Assembly: GCF_021311115.1 (NCBI RefSeq)
Contig: NZ_JAJTNP010000007.1
Location: 124,001-188,000 of the forward strand
Length of the DNA: 64,000 nt
Origin: Chryseobacterium gwangjuense
Lineage (GTDB): Bacteria > Bacteroidota > Bacteroidia > Flavobacteriales > Weeksellaceae
Direction of reading: 5' to 3'
Part shown: in pieces, positions 8,326 to 16,239 of the stretch
Layout: every line of letters begins with the position of its first letter
Numbering within the stretch: the first letter of the stretch is position 1
The notes under the pieces: model-generated
The model's input: the letters and a program-made list of their open reading frames with translations, nothing else
Told to the model about the DNA's origin: nothing
Database searches by the model: none
Program-made: the position numbers and the translations under genes

Positions 8326-8361
8326 TTGATCTACATCAAAACTCCGACGGTGTAATTTTTG
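8326..8361 (+). promoter_or_regulatory. FNR/CRP-type palindrome and promoter before the GNAT gene
   Basis: TTGATCTACATCAA at 8326-8339 matches the FNR-type consensus TTGAT-N4-ATCAA exactly in both half-sites. It is followed at 8353-8361 by TAATTTTTG, one base longer than the Bacteroidota -7 TAnnTTTG. The palindrome would sit around -35 to -41 of the predicted start, a position suited to activation. Which regulator binds is unknown. Confidence 0.4.
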
Positions 8362-8391
8362 TACTTTTATCAATATCAAAAAACATCAGTT

Positions 8392-8682
8392 ATGCAATTT
8401 GAAAATCATAAATCCGGAAACGGTGGAGTTCTCACTTTAAACAATGAGGTTAAAGAAGTCGGAAGATTGACCTACACGATTTTCCCTGAAGAAAACAGGT
8501 TCATCATTTCTTTCGTACTGGTTCACCCTGAATTTGAAGGTCGCGGAATGGGAAAGTTTCTGGTGGAAGAAGCCATTAAATTTGCCAGAGAAAATAATTG
8601 GAAAGTTTACCCTCACTGTTCGTATGCGAGATCTATAATGATGAGAATGAATGATGTGGAAGATATTTTTTTAAAGAACTAA
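8392..8682 (+). CDS. GNAT-like N-acetyltransferase (YjdJ type)
   Basis: 96 residues from ATG 8392 (MQFENHKSGNGGVLTL). The core has HPEFEGRGMGKFLVEEAIKF, the acetyl-CoA pyrophosphate-binding loop of GNAT proteins, followed by VYPHCSYARSIM, a signature of the small one-domain YjdJ/GCN5-related family. At about 95 residues these proteins contain little more than the acetyl-CoA fold and their substrates are mostly unknown. The 3' end overlaps the convergent glycosyltransferase gene by 12 bp. An FNR-type palindrome lies upstream, which would suggest oxygen- or redox-linked control if real. Confidence 0.82.
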   Translation: MQFENHKSGNGGVLTLNNEVKEVGRLTYTIFPEENRFIISFVLVHPEFEGRGMGKFLVEEAIKFARENNWKVYPHCSYARSIMMRMNDVEDIFLKN

Positions 8683-9642
8683 AACTTCATTCACAAGAAT
8701 CTCTTCAATATCATTTGGATAATCTACCTTCAGATGCTGGTCGTTATTCACCCAGTTTTCTATTTCTTCAAGCTGTAAAACCTTTGAATTGGGAACTCCC
8801 ATTTTGTCTAAAGCACATGCATTGCATTCTTGCTCATATTGATTATGAATAGGAATAACGAATAGTTTTTTATCCATAAAAAGAGCTTCAGCCGGACTTT
8901 CAAAACCTGCATTACACAAAATCCCTTCACAATTTTCGAAACTGCTTAAATACTGAATTTCGTCAATCGGATACACCTCAACATTGCTGTCTCTAAACTG
9001 AAGTTTCGTGTATTTGGAAAAGACTTTCCATTCAACCGGAATCTGTTTTAAAACTTTAATGATATTTTCATCTGAAAAACTCGGAAGATATACCAGGTAA
9101 AAGCCTTTTTTATCCGGATTAAGATTTCTTATTTTCTTCCTGATAACGGGTTTTTTAATTTGAGGATGATAGTTTTCAAAATGAAACCCGATTTTCCTTT
9201 CACTGGGAACGTAATATTCCAGGATCAACTCTCCTAAAAAGTCTCTTTTCTCAGGCTTTGGAGCTTCTTTAAAACTCATTGAAGCTTGATGACTCAGTTC
9301 TATCATAGGAAGCTTTTTCAACTTACAAGCCCAACCTGTTATAGGTTCATAATCATTGATGATTAAGTCATATTGTGAAAGCTCAATCTCTCTGATCGTT
9401 TTTACGGCTTTCAAGAATTCATTATCGAAAAACGTTTTTCTATATGATAAACCGCCTGTTTTATTGTAAAGAAGGGAAATGCCTTTGTGTTGGAAATTAA
9501 TATCAAAATCAGCCTTTAATTGCGATTGGTGTCCACTGATTAAAGTATCGATTTCTCCATATTTTTTAAGAATAGGAATAATTTCCTGTGCTCTTGCTAC
9601 ATGCCCGTTTCCGGTTCCCTGAAATGCATATAATATTTTCAT
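8671..9642 (-). CDS. GT-B type glycosyltransferase family protein
   Basis: 323 residues. The N-terminus MKILYAFQGTGNGHVARAQE is the Gly-rich acceptor-side loop of MurG/UGT-like GT-B enzymes, and residues about 240-265 (CNAGFESPAEALFMDKKL) form the donor-site region with the conserved Gly-x-x-x-x-x-E-Ala pattern. The acceptor and sugar donor cannot be read from sequence. Its ATG overlaps the stop codon of the upstream LpxH-like gene (ATGA), so the two are translationally coupled, hinting at a shared lipid or envelope glycan pathway. No membrane helix; probably cytoplasmic or peripheral. Confidence 0.78.
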   Translation of the reverse strand: MKILYAFQGTGNGHVARAQEIIPILKKYGEIDTLISGHQSQLKADFDINFQHKGISLLYNKTGGLSYRKTFFDNEFLKAVKTIREIELSQYDLIINDYEPITGWACKLKKLPMIELSHQASMSFKEAPKPEKRDFLGELILEYYVPSERKIGFHFENYHPQIKKPVIRKKIRNLNPDKKGFYLVYLPSFSDENIIKVLKQIPVEWKVFSKYTKLQFRDSNVEVYPIDEIQYLSSFENCEGILCNAGFESPAEALFMDKKLFVIPIHNQYEQECNACALDKMGVPNSKVLQLEEIENWVNNDQHLKVDYPNDIEEILVNEVLVL

Positions 9643-10466
9643 TTAGAAAAATTGGTTACCAGTTTCAAAAGCTCATCATTGGGAATATCCTGAATTTCTT
9701 CGGTTTCATCATCTTTTAGCAGGTGCTTATGTTCATCATAATAAAAAATTTTCCATTCATTATCATGATATTCCAAAGCAGATAAATTTTCTATCCAATC
9801 TCCGGAATTGAGATAAGTACAGGATCCCTTTTTAGTGACCACTTCACGAATTTGAGGTTGATGAATATGTCCACAAACCACATAATCATAATGATTGTCA
9901 ATCGCCAGTTCAGAAGCCGTTAATTCAAAATCGCCAATATACTTGACCGCTTTTTTCACATTATTTTTAATCTTTTTTGAAAATGAATATTTTTCTTTAC
10001 CCATTTTCTCTAAAAACCAATTTACAACATTATTGATGACGATCAGCAAATCATAACCTTTTCCGCCCAGTTTTGCAATCCATTTGGAATGCTGTACTGA
10101 CGCATCGAAGACATCTCCGTGAAAAATCCAGGTTTTTTTATTATTGATATCCAAGCAGATTTTATTACAGACTTTTAATTTTCCCAACTCGAAATCTGTA
10201 AATTTCCGGAACATTTCATCGTGGTTTCCGGTAATATAGAATACTTCCGTATTTTTTGTAGCCAAAGAAAGAATTTTCTTAATGACTTTTAAATGAGGTT
10301 TAGGAAAGTAAGACTTTTTGAACTGCCAAATATCAATGATATCTCCATTCAAAACTAAAGTTTTAGGCTGAATAGAATTCAGATATTGTAATAATTCTTT
10401 AGCCTTACATCCATAAGTCCCCAAATGAACATCCGAAATGACAACCAACTCAATGTTTCTCTTCAT
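9639..10466 (-). CDS. UDP-2,3-diacylglucosamine diphosphatase-like metallophosphoesterase
   Basis: 275 residues with the calcineurin-like phosphoesterase motifs in order: SDVHLG (11-16), NGDIID (40-45), GNHDE (80-84), FHGDVFD, and GHIHQP near 195. This is the LpxH-like subgroup, whose best-known member cleaves UDP-2,3-diacylglucosamine in lipid A synthesis. The sequence is longer than E. coli LpxH (about 240 residues), so a related phosphoesterase role is possible. It is the first gene of a two-gene unit with the glycosyltransferase, consistent with envelope glycolipid work. Family firm, precise substrate inferred. Confidence 0.82.
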   Translation of the reverse strand: MKRNIELVVISDVHLGTYGCKAKELLQYLNSIQPKTLVLNGDIIDIWQFKKSYFPKPHLKVIKKILSLATKNTEVFYITGNHDEMFRKFTDFELGKLKVCNKICLDINNKKTWIFHGDVFDASVQHSKWIAKLGGKGYDLLIVINNVVNWFLEKMGKEKYSFSKKIKNNVKKAVKYIGDFELTASELAIDNHYDYVVCGHIHQPQIREVVTKKGSCTYLNSGDWIENLSALEYHDNEWKIFYYDEHKHLLKDDETEEIQDIPNDELLKLVTNFSK

Positions 10467-10527
10467 AGATGATTTTATGCAAAGAAACTAATTGAAAATT
10501 AACTGTATATGAATGCTATGTTATTTT

Positions 10528-11268
10528 TTATAGAGAGTTCATCAACTCTTCTGTGATTTCCATATTGTGATAAACGTTTTGTACATCATCATCATCTTCG
10601 AAACGCTCAAGCATCTTCATATTTGCTTTGAACTGCTCTTCGTTCACTTCTTTTGTATTGTTTGGAATTCTTTGTAGCTCTGCACTTTTTGCTTCTATAC
10701 CTAATTCATCCAATTTATGAGACAAAGACCCGAAATCTTCAAAAGCAGTTGTAATCATTACTTCTTCTTCATCTTTTTCCACATCTTCCGCTCCACCGTC
10801 AATCATTTCCATTTCAAAATCATCCCAATCCATTTTAATTAGAGATAAATCGATGGTGAAAATTCCTTTTCTGTCAAAAATAAATGCTAATTCACCATTT
10901 TTTCCAAGATTTCCGTCAAACTTATTAAAAATGGCTCTAACGTTAGCAACAGTTCTTGTTGTATTGTTTGTAGTACATTCTACGAAAAAAGCAACACCGC
11001 CTTGTCCGTATCCTTCATACGTAATTTCTTCATAGTTTTCTGCATCTGCTCCACTTGCCTTCTTAATTGCTCTTTCTACATTATCTTTTGGCATGTTTGC
11101 CCCTTTTGCATTCTGGATACATCTTCTTAATGCCGGATTCGACTCAGGGTCAGTTCCTCCTGCTTTAACTGCTAAAGCAATGTCTTTACCTATTTTAGAA
11201 AAAGTTTTAGCCATTTTGTCCCATCTGGCCATTTTAGAAGCTTTTCTATATTCAAACGCTCTTCCCAT
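10528..11268 (-). CDS. YebC/PmpR family transcription or translation regulator
   Basis: 246 residues, close to the family norm. The N-terminus MGRAFEYRKASKMARWDKMAK is the YebC signature, followed by NPALRRCIQNAKGANMPKDN and the conserved YEGYGQGG segment near residue 85. Members act as DNA-binding regulators in some bacteria and, more recently, as factors that relieve ribosome stalling, like mitochondrial TACO1. Cytoplasmic, three-domain. A TAATTTTG -7-like site lies 20 nt upstream of the start. The gene stands alone between the LpxH-like gene and ompA. Confidence 0.95.
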   Translation of the reverse strand: MGRAFEYRKASKMARWDKMAKTFSKIGKDIALAVKAGGTDPESNPALRRCIQNAKGANMPKDNVERAIKKASGADAENYEEITYEGYGQGGVAFFVECTTNNTTRTVANVRAIFNKFDGNLGKNGELAFIFDRKGIFTIDLSLIKMDWDDFEMEMIDGGAEDVEKDEEEVMITTAFEDFGSLSHKLDELGIEAKSAELQRIPNNTKEVNEEQFKANMKMLERFEDDDDVQNVYHNMEITEELMNSL

Positions 11269-11287
11269 TTTTATTTTAAATTTTCCA

Positions 11288-11295
11288 CAAAATTA
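11288..11295 (-). promoter_or_regulatory. -7 promoter element of the yebC-like gene
   Basis: TAATTTTG on the minus strand matches TAnnTTTG and ends 20 nt before the start codon. No clear -33 TTG; the upstream positions are taken by the poly-A/T of the ompA terminator. Confidence 0.35.
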
Positions 11296-11310
11296 ATTAA
11301 AAGTCTACGA

Positions 11311-11345
11311 AAAAAAAATACCCCCAAAAAAATGGAGGTATTTAT
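11311..11345 (-). terminator. Intrinsic terminator of the OmpA gene
   Basis: On the minus strand AAATACCTCC pairs with GGGGGTATTT (one mismatch) around an AT loop and is followed by eight T residues. It lies just downstream of the OmpA stop codon. Confidence 0.8.
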
Positions 11346-11361
11346 TATTTAGAAAAATAAG

Positions 11362-12840
11362 TTATTTTTTCTTTTTAGCTGGAGCTTTTTTCTTAACCGC
11401 TTTTTTAGCTGGTTTCGTAGCTACAACGATATCATTTTTCTTGTAAGTTTCCCAATCAGCACCTGAGATTGCTCTTACGATAACTTTTCTATCAGCTTGT
11501 CTTTCTGCATCTGTAGCAGTTGCAGGAACTTTAGCCTCTTGAGAACCGATACCGATAGACTTAAGAGTGTTAGGGTTAATACCTCTAGCCTCTAATGCTC
11601 CTACTACAGCAGCAGCTCTTTGTCTAGATAAGTTCAAGTTATAAGCAGCAGAACCTTTAGCATCTGTCATACCTACTACTAGGAAGTTAGCCTCATCAGC
11701 TTCTTTGATAATTCTAGCAGCAGTATCTAACTTACCGTTTGATTCTGGTCTGATTGTAGCTTTGTTGAAATCAAATAAGATATCTTTCAATGTCTCGTTG
11801 ATTTTCACTACTGGTGGTTCAGCTGGTTTAGGACAACCGTTGTATTCTGGTAAACCAGGAACTGTAGGACAAGCATCATCTTTATCTAAGATACCGTCAC
11901 CATCTGTATCTGGCCAAGGACAACCATTGTTTTCAGCAGGACCTGCTACTGTAGGACAAGCATCATCTTTATCGATAATACCGTCACCATCTGTATCTGG
12001 CCAAGGACAACCGTTGTTTTCTACTGGACCAGCAACTTCTGGACATTGATCGTCTTTATCTGGAATACCATCTCCATCTGTATCAGGACATCCTTGGAAT
12101 TCTGGTAAACCTGGTGTATCAGGACAAAGATCATCTTTATCTAAGATACCATCCTTATCTCTATCTCTGTTACCAAATCTAAAGTTCAAAGATGCTGAAG
12201 CTTGCCAGAAGTTAGCAACAGTTGATTTATCTCCAGGAGTTGAAACATAGTCACCTTGAACTCCTAAACCGAAGTTTTTAGTTACCCAAAAGTTAACACC
12301 TGCACCTGTAGAAACTGTAAAGTGGTTTGCTTTACCGTTTTCATTCCCATTATCTCCGTTAGACACAACTTGCCCATTAGCATCTGTTCTTGGGAAAGAA
12401 AGACCTGTATAGTCATGTCTTAAGTAGTTAGCACCAACTCTTAAATATGGATCGAACCAAGATTCTTCATTCCATAAAAGACCTGCTGCTTTAGCTTGGA
12501 AACCAAGACCAGTCATTAACATGAATTCTTTACCCATGTTGAATCTCTTGTTTTCTACATTCCCAACAGAAGTCTGCCAGTCAATAACTAAACCTTTACC
12601 AATGTTTCTAGCTACTGTAAGCTTAGACAATGGTGGAGTAATAGAGAAGTTGTTCACATTGAACATTGTCTTCGTCAAATTATTAGCAGAAAACGTATTA
12701 CTGAAGTTTCCTCTTTGTGCCAAGTGGTTCTCCGCATGAGCACCAACTCCGATCAACCAAGGATTGTTGGTCGTCTGAGCGAACACAGTAGAAGCAACAG
12801 TAAGCGCCAATGCTGAAATTCCTAATTTTAGATTTTTCAT
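11362..12840 (-). CDS. OmpA family outer membrane protein with TSP3 repeats
   Basis: 492 residues. Signal peptide to about residue 21 (VFAQ), then a beta-barrel-like region (22-222), four thrombospondin type-3 calcium-binding repeats (about 226-338, DxDGDGxxDKDD), and an OmpA C-terminal peptidoglycan-binding domain (about 347-460) with VGMTDAKGS and NLNLSRQRA carrying the conserved Asp and Arg that hold diaminopimelate. The tail (476-492) is almost pure Lys/Ala/Pro. The protein should sit in the outer membrane and tether it to peptidoglycan, with the TSP3 repeats as a calcium-stiffened spacer. A near-consensus promoter and strong terminator suggest a highly expressed single-gene unit. Confidence 0.93.
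   Translation of the reverse strand: MKNLKLGISALALTVASTVFAQTTNNPWLIGVGAHAENHLAQRGNFSNTFSANNLTKTMFNVNNFSITPPLSKLTVARNIGKGLVIDWQTSVGNVENKRFNMGKEFMLMTGLGFQAKAAGLLWNEESWFDPYLRVGANYLRHDYTGLSFPRTDANGQVVSNGDNGNENGKANHFTVSTGAGVNFWVTKNFGLGVQGDYVSTPGDKSTVANFWQASASLNFRFGNRDRDKDGILDKDDLCPDTPGLPEFQGCPDTDGDGIPDKDDQCPEVAGPVENNGCPWPDTDGDGIIDKDDACPTVAGPAENNGCPWPDTDGDGILDKDDACPTVPGLPEYNGCPKPAEPPVVKINETLKDILFDFNKATIRPESNGKLDTAARIIKEADEANFLVVGMTDAKGSAAYNLNLSRQRAAAVVGALEARGINPNTLKSIGIGSQEAKVPATATDAERQADRKVIVRAISGADWETYKKNDIVVATKPAKKAVKKKAPAKKKK
11827..12165 (-). repeat. Tandem TSP3 coding repeats in ompA
   Basis: Four units of about 27-29 codons (period near 87 bp), each with DxDGDGxxDKDDxCP and ending NGCP or QGCP. 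Units two and three are nearly identical at the DNA level, so copy number could vary by slippage or recombination. Confidence 0.75.
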
Positions 12841-12869
12841 AGAATTAAATGATTAAATAATTGATAATG

Positions 12870-12901
12870 CAAAATAAATATAATTTTTCTTTATATACAA
12901 A
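12870..12901 (-). promoter_or_regulatory. Probable promoter of the OmpA gene
   Basis: Minus strand: TTTG (12901-12898), a 21-nt spacer, then TATTTTG (12876-12870), one base short of TAnnTTTG. Predicted start about 24 nt before the ATG. Confidence 0.4.
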
Positions 12902-12917
12902 GTTTTTTAGATGATTT

Positions 12918-13376
12918 TTAACTTTTCTTTAATATTCTATCCAGGTTTCGTTTATTTTCTCTATCTTTTATGCTTTCCCTTTTATCAAAGAGTTTTTTCC
13001 CTCTACCCAAGGCAATTAAGACCTTTGCTTTTCCCCTGTCGTTGATATATAATTTTAAAGGTATGATTGTATTTCCTGCATCCTTTAATTTCTTTTCCAG
13101 TTTTTGTAATTCTTTTTTGTGCAAGAGCAATTTCCGTTCCCTTTTTGTTTTGTGATTATAAAAAGTTCCCAATTTATATTCATCAATCATCATATTAATA
13201 ATGTATAATTCCCTATCAATAAACTGACAGAACGATTCTGCAATAGAAGCTTTAGAAGAACGTAAAGATTTTATTTCCGTACCCGTTAAAACCATTCCGG
13301 CTTCATATTCTTCGAGAATTTCGTACTCAAATCTGGCTCTTCTGTTTACTATATTGACTGTCTTTTCAATCTTCAT
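12918..13376 (-). CDS. smpB: SsrA-binding protein SmpB
   Basis: 152 residues, the usual size. Recognised by NRRARFEYEILEEYEAGMVLTGTEIKSLR at the N-terminal OB-fold (only parts quoted), then YNHKTKRERKLLLHKKEL and a basic C-terminal tail (KKLFDKRESIKDRENKR) that enters the ribosomal decoding site. SmpB binds tmRNA and brings it to stalled ribosomes for trans-translation. No tmRNA gene was recognised in this window. Stands alone, divergent from the ABC-F gene across 206 bp. Confidence 0.97.
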   Translation of the reverse strand: MKIEKTVNIVNRRARFEYEILEEYEAGMVLTGTEIKSLRSSKASIAESFCQFIDRELYIINMMIDEYKLGTFYNHKTKRERKLLLHKKELQKLEKKLKDAGNTIIPLKLYINDRGKAKVLIALGRGKKLFDKRESIKDRENKRNLDRILKKS

Positions 13377-13554
13377 TTTAAAATTCGTGTAATTACTATA
13401 CTATCATAATTCAATAAGGCTACCCCCTATTCTTCATTACGTTGTCTCATGGAGACTCCATATTCATTAAATTTAATTAATGAAATATATAAAAAATACC
13501 CCATATTTAAAAACTTGAATATTACATTATTACGAAATACCCAAATTCTTTTCG

Positions 13555-13562
13555 TATTTTTG
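13555..13562 (+). promoter_or_regulatory. -7 element of the ABC-F gene
   Basis: TATTTTTG matches TAnnTTTG exactly, 20 nt before the start codon. No good -33 partner is visible. The rest of the 206-bp divergent spacer holds nothing I can name. Confidence 0.4.
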
Positions 13563-13582
13563 CGCCAAATTTACAAAACTAT

Positions 13583-15205
13583 ATGTTAACAGTATCTAAC
13601 TTATCTTTACAATTCGGGAAAAGAGTTCTTTTTGACGAGGTAAACATTATGTTTACGAAAGGAAACTGCTACGGGATTATCGGAGCAAATGGTGCAGGAA
13701 AGTCTACGTTCCTTAAAATATTAACAGGAAAACAAGACCCAACAACAGGACACGTATCTTTGGAACCTGGAAAAAGAATGTCAGTTCTTGAGCAGGATCA
13801 CTTTGCTTATGATCAATTTACTGTACTTGAAGCGGTTTTGAGAGGTAATAAAAAATTATTCGAGATAAAAGAAGAGATGGATGCGCTTTATGCGAAAGAA
13901 GACTTCTCTGACGAAGACGGAATTAAGGCAGGAGAACTAGGTGTAATCTACGACGAAATGGGAGGCTGGACTGCAGAATCTGATGCACAGACAATGCTTT
14001 CAAACGTTGGTATTACAGACGATATGCATTGGCAAATGATGAGCGAACTGGAGAACAAAGACAAAGTAAAAGTTCTTTTGGCTCAGGCGCTTTTCGGAAA
14101 TCCTGATGTATTGATTTTGGATGAACCTACGAATGACCTTGATATTGATACAATTTCATGGTTAGAAGACTTCTTGGCTGATTATGAAAATACAGTAATC
14201 GTTGTATCTCACGACCGTCACTTCTTGGATACGGTTTGTACGCACATCGGTGACCTTGATTATGCTAAACTTAACCTTTATACGGGTAACTACTCTTTCT
14301 GGTATCAAGCTTCTCAGTTAGCAACGAGACAAAGAGCTCAGGCTAACAAAAAAGCGGAGGAAAAGAAGAAAGAGCTTCAGGATTTCATCGCGAGATTTAG
14401 TTCAAACGTTGCAAAAGCTAAACAGGCTACTGCAAGAAAGAAAATGATCGATAAATTAAACATCGATGATATTAAACCATCTTCAAGAAGATATCCTGCA
14501 ATTATTTTCGAAATGGAAAGAGAAGCAGGAGATCAGATCTTGGATGTAAAAGGTCTTGAAAAAACGAAAGACGGAGAATTGTTGTTCTCAAACATTGATT
14601 TAAATCTTAAAAAAGGAGATAAAGTTGCTGTTTTGTCTAAAAATTCATTGGCAATTACAGAGTTTTTTGAAATTTTAGCAGGAAACGTTGAAGCAGACAA
14701 AGGAACTGTTGCTTGGGGAGTTACAACAAACCAATCTCATATGCCTTTAGACAACACCAACTTCTTCCAGGAAGATTTAAGCTTGGTTGACTGGTTGAGA
14801 CAATTCACAAAAAATGATGAAGAGCGTCACGAAGAATTCGTAAGAGGATTCCTAGGAAGAATGCTTTTCTCTGGTGATGAAGCGTTAAAATCTTGTAAAG
14901 TACTTTCCGGAGGTGAAAAAATGAGATGTATGTTCAGTAGAATGATGCTCCAGAAAGCTAACGTTCTTTTACTTGACGAACCTACGAACCACTTAGACCT
15001 TGAAAGTATCACTACGCTGAACAATTCATTGTCTAACTTCAAAGGAAATCTTTTATTAGCGTCTCATGACCACGAAATGCTTTCAACAGTCTGTAACAGA
15101 ATCATCGAATTAACTCCAACAGGAATTATCGACAGAGAAATGACTTACGATGAGTATCTTGCAGATAAAAAAGTAAAAGAATTAAAAGAGAAAATGTACT
15201 CTTAA
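13583..15205 (+). CDS. ABC-F family ATPase (YbiT/YkpA-like)
   Basis: 540 residues, two nucleotide-binding domains and no membrane segment, so an ABC-F translation factor acting on the ribosome. NBD1: Walker A GANGAGKST (34-42), Walker B LILDEPTND (177-185), H-switch SHDRH. Charged interdomain linker about 240-310 with many Lys/Arg. NBD2: LSGGE signature (441-445), Walker B LLLDEPTNH (462-470), SHDHE. NBD1 lacks LSGGEK (it reads LENKDK near 156) and NBD2 lacks a proper Walker A (LSKNSLAIT, 351-359). So one composite ATP site is intact and the other degenerate. Followed by a strong terminator. Confidence 0.93.
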   Translation: MLTVSNLSLQFGKRVLFDEVNIMFTKGNCYGIIGANGAGKSTFLKILTGKQDPTTGHVSLEPGKRMSVLEQDHFAYDQFTVLEAVLRGNKKLFEIKEEMDALYAKEDFSDEDGIKAGELGVIYDEMGGWTAESDAQTMLSNVGITDDMHWQMMSELENKDKVKVLLAQALFGNPDVLILDEPTNDLDIDTISWLEDFLADYENTVIVVSHDRHFLDTVCTHIGDLDYAKLNLYTGNYSFWYQASQLATRQRAQANKKAEEKKKELQDFIARFSSNVAKAKQATARKKMIDKLNIDDIKPSSRRYPAIIFEMEREAGDQILDVKGLEKTKDGELLFSNIDLNLKKGDKVAVLSKNSLAITEFFEILAGNVEADKGTVAWGVTTNQSHMPLDNTNFFQEDLSLVDWLRQFTKNDEERHEEFVRGFLGRMLFSGDEALKSCKVLSGGEKMRCMFSRMMLQKANVLLLDEPTNHLDLESITTLNNSLSNFKGNLLLASHDHEMLSTVCNRIIELTPTGIIDREMTYDEYLADKKVKELKEKMYS

Positions 15206-15234
15206 TCTTCGACAACATTAAAATTTATATAAAG

Positions 15235-15268
15235 AAAAATCCTCAAATTAAATTTGAGGATTTTTTAT
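15235..15268 (+). terminator. Bidirectional intrinsic terminator
   Basis: AAAATCCTCAAATT pairs with AATTTGAGGATTTT around a single-base centre, followed by a T-run; poly-A on the other side lets it serve the convergent M48 gene as well. Confidence 0.85.
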
Positions 15269-15289
15269 TTTTAATTATTTGATCTATAC

Positions 15290-16105
15290 CTATTTTGTAA
15301 GCTTAGTCGTCGGCAAAGAAACCGTTCCTGGATCTTTCCACAATCCATCTTTCTCAGCACGTTTTTTTACAGCTTCAGCTCTTTTGTTGCTATCCGGATG
15401 TGAGTTAAACATTTTTTGGAAACCTGATTGTTGTGTTCCTCCTTCAGAAAGCAAAGCCAATTTCTTAAATGCTGTATAGGCTCCTACTATATTATATTTA
15501 TTTGCCTTCATAAAATCATAAGAATAGGTATCTGCTTCAGATTCCTGTTTTTTACTGTGAGAAGCATCAAGAAAAGCGTTTGCCATTTTCCCCACCTGAC
15601 TTTCATTCAAAGTTGCAACTGCATTAGATGCCGAAGAAGCTGCATCCAAAGCCGCAGCTTTTAAGTAGGCCGATTTCATCGCATCTTTTGTATCCTGATT
15701 TTTTACGTGTCCAATTTCGTGACCAATTACCGCTAATAATTCATCATCCGTCATGATATCCATTAATGATGAAAATACACGTACGCTTCCGTCTGCACAA
15801 GCAAAAGCATTAATGTCTTTAACTAAATAAACCTTGTAATTAAGATTAAGACCATCCTGGCTTTTGTGTTTTCCGAAAAGCTTGTTTAATCTAACAGTGT
15901 AAGGATCTTTTGGACCTGCAACCTTGTTATTTTTATCCATCCATTCTACAGATTCTTTGGATAATTTAATAGCGTCTTCATTAGTGAAAGTTAAAGCTTT
16001 CGCTCCGTTAGATACCATGCCCGCAGCTTTTCCAAGATTGATTTTTTGAGCATTGATCGAATGCATTGCCCCGATGAACATCAGGCAGAATGTAATTTTT
16101 TTCAT
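15290..16105 (-). CDS. M48 family metallopeptidase
   Basis: 271 residues with a signal peptide (residues 1-19, ending SINAQ). The zinc motif HEIGH is at 129-133 and the third-ligand region ESEAD follows about 60 residues later, as in the M48C/YfgC-BepA-like peptidases of the envelope. Unlike HtpX there is no membrane helix apart from the signal, so it should be periplasmic or outer-membrane associated. Members degrade or assist assembly of outer-membrane proteins; the substrate here is unknown. Convergent with the ABC-F gene, divergent from recJ. Confidence 0.92.
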   Translation of the reverse strand: MKKITFCLMFIGAMHSINAQKINLGKAAGMVSNGAKALTFTNEDAIKLSKESVEWMDKNNKVAGPKDPYTVRLNKLFGKHKSQDGLNLNYKVYLVKDINAFACADGSVRVFSSLMDIMTDDELLAVIGHEIGHVKNQDTKDAMKSAYLKAAALDAASSASNAVATLNESQVGKMANAFLDASHSKKQESEADTYSYDFMKANKYNIVGAYTAFKKLALLSEGGTQQSGFQKMFNSHPDSNKRAEAVKKRAEKDGLWKDPGTVSLPTTKLTK

Positions 16106-16227
16106 AATTGTTATTTTGACTTGTGGACCGCGAAGATACTTATTTCTAAGATAATTTTAAAGTTAAAATTACCCAACAAAGACCTGAAAGGGTATTTTTT
16201 ATCTTAGGCTTTTAGAACTTTTTTCCT

Positions 16228-16235
16228 TATTTTTG
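16228..16235 (+). promoter_or_regulatory. -7 element immediately before recJ
   Basis: TATTTTTG matches TAnnTTTG and ends only 4 nt before the recJ ATG. If used, the transcript would start at or within a base or two of the start codon. Confidence 0.4.
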
Positions 16236-16239
16236 TGAA

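Noticed and set aside
11827..12165. Duplicated gene fragments or assembly error in ompA
   Set aside because: The repeats are in frame and are normal thrombospondin type-3 calcium-binding units.
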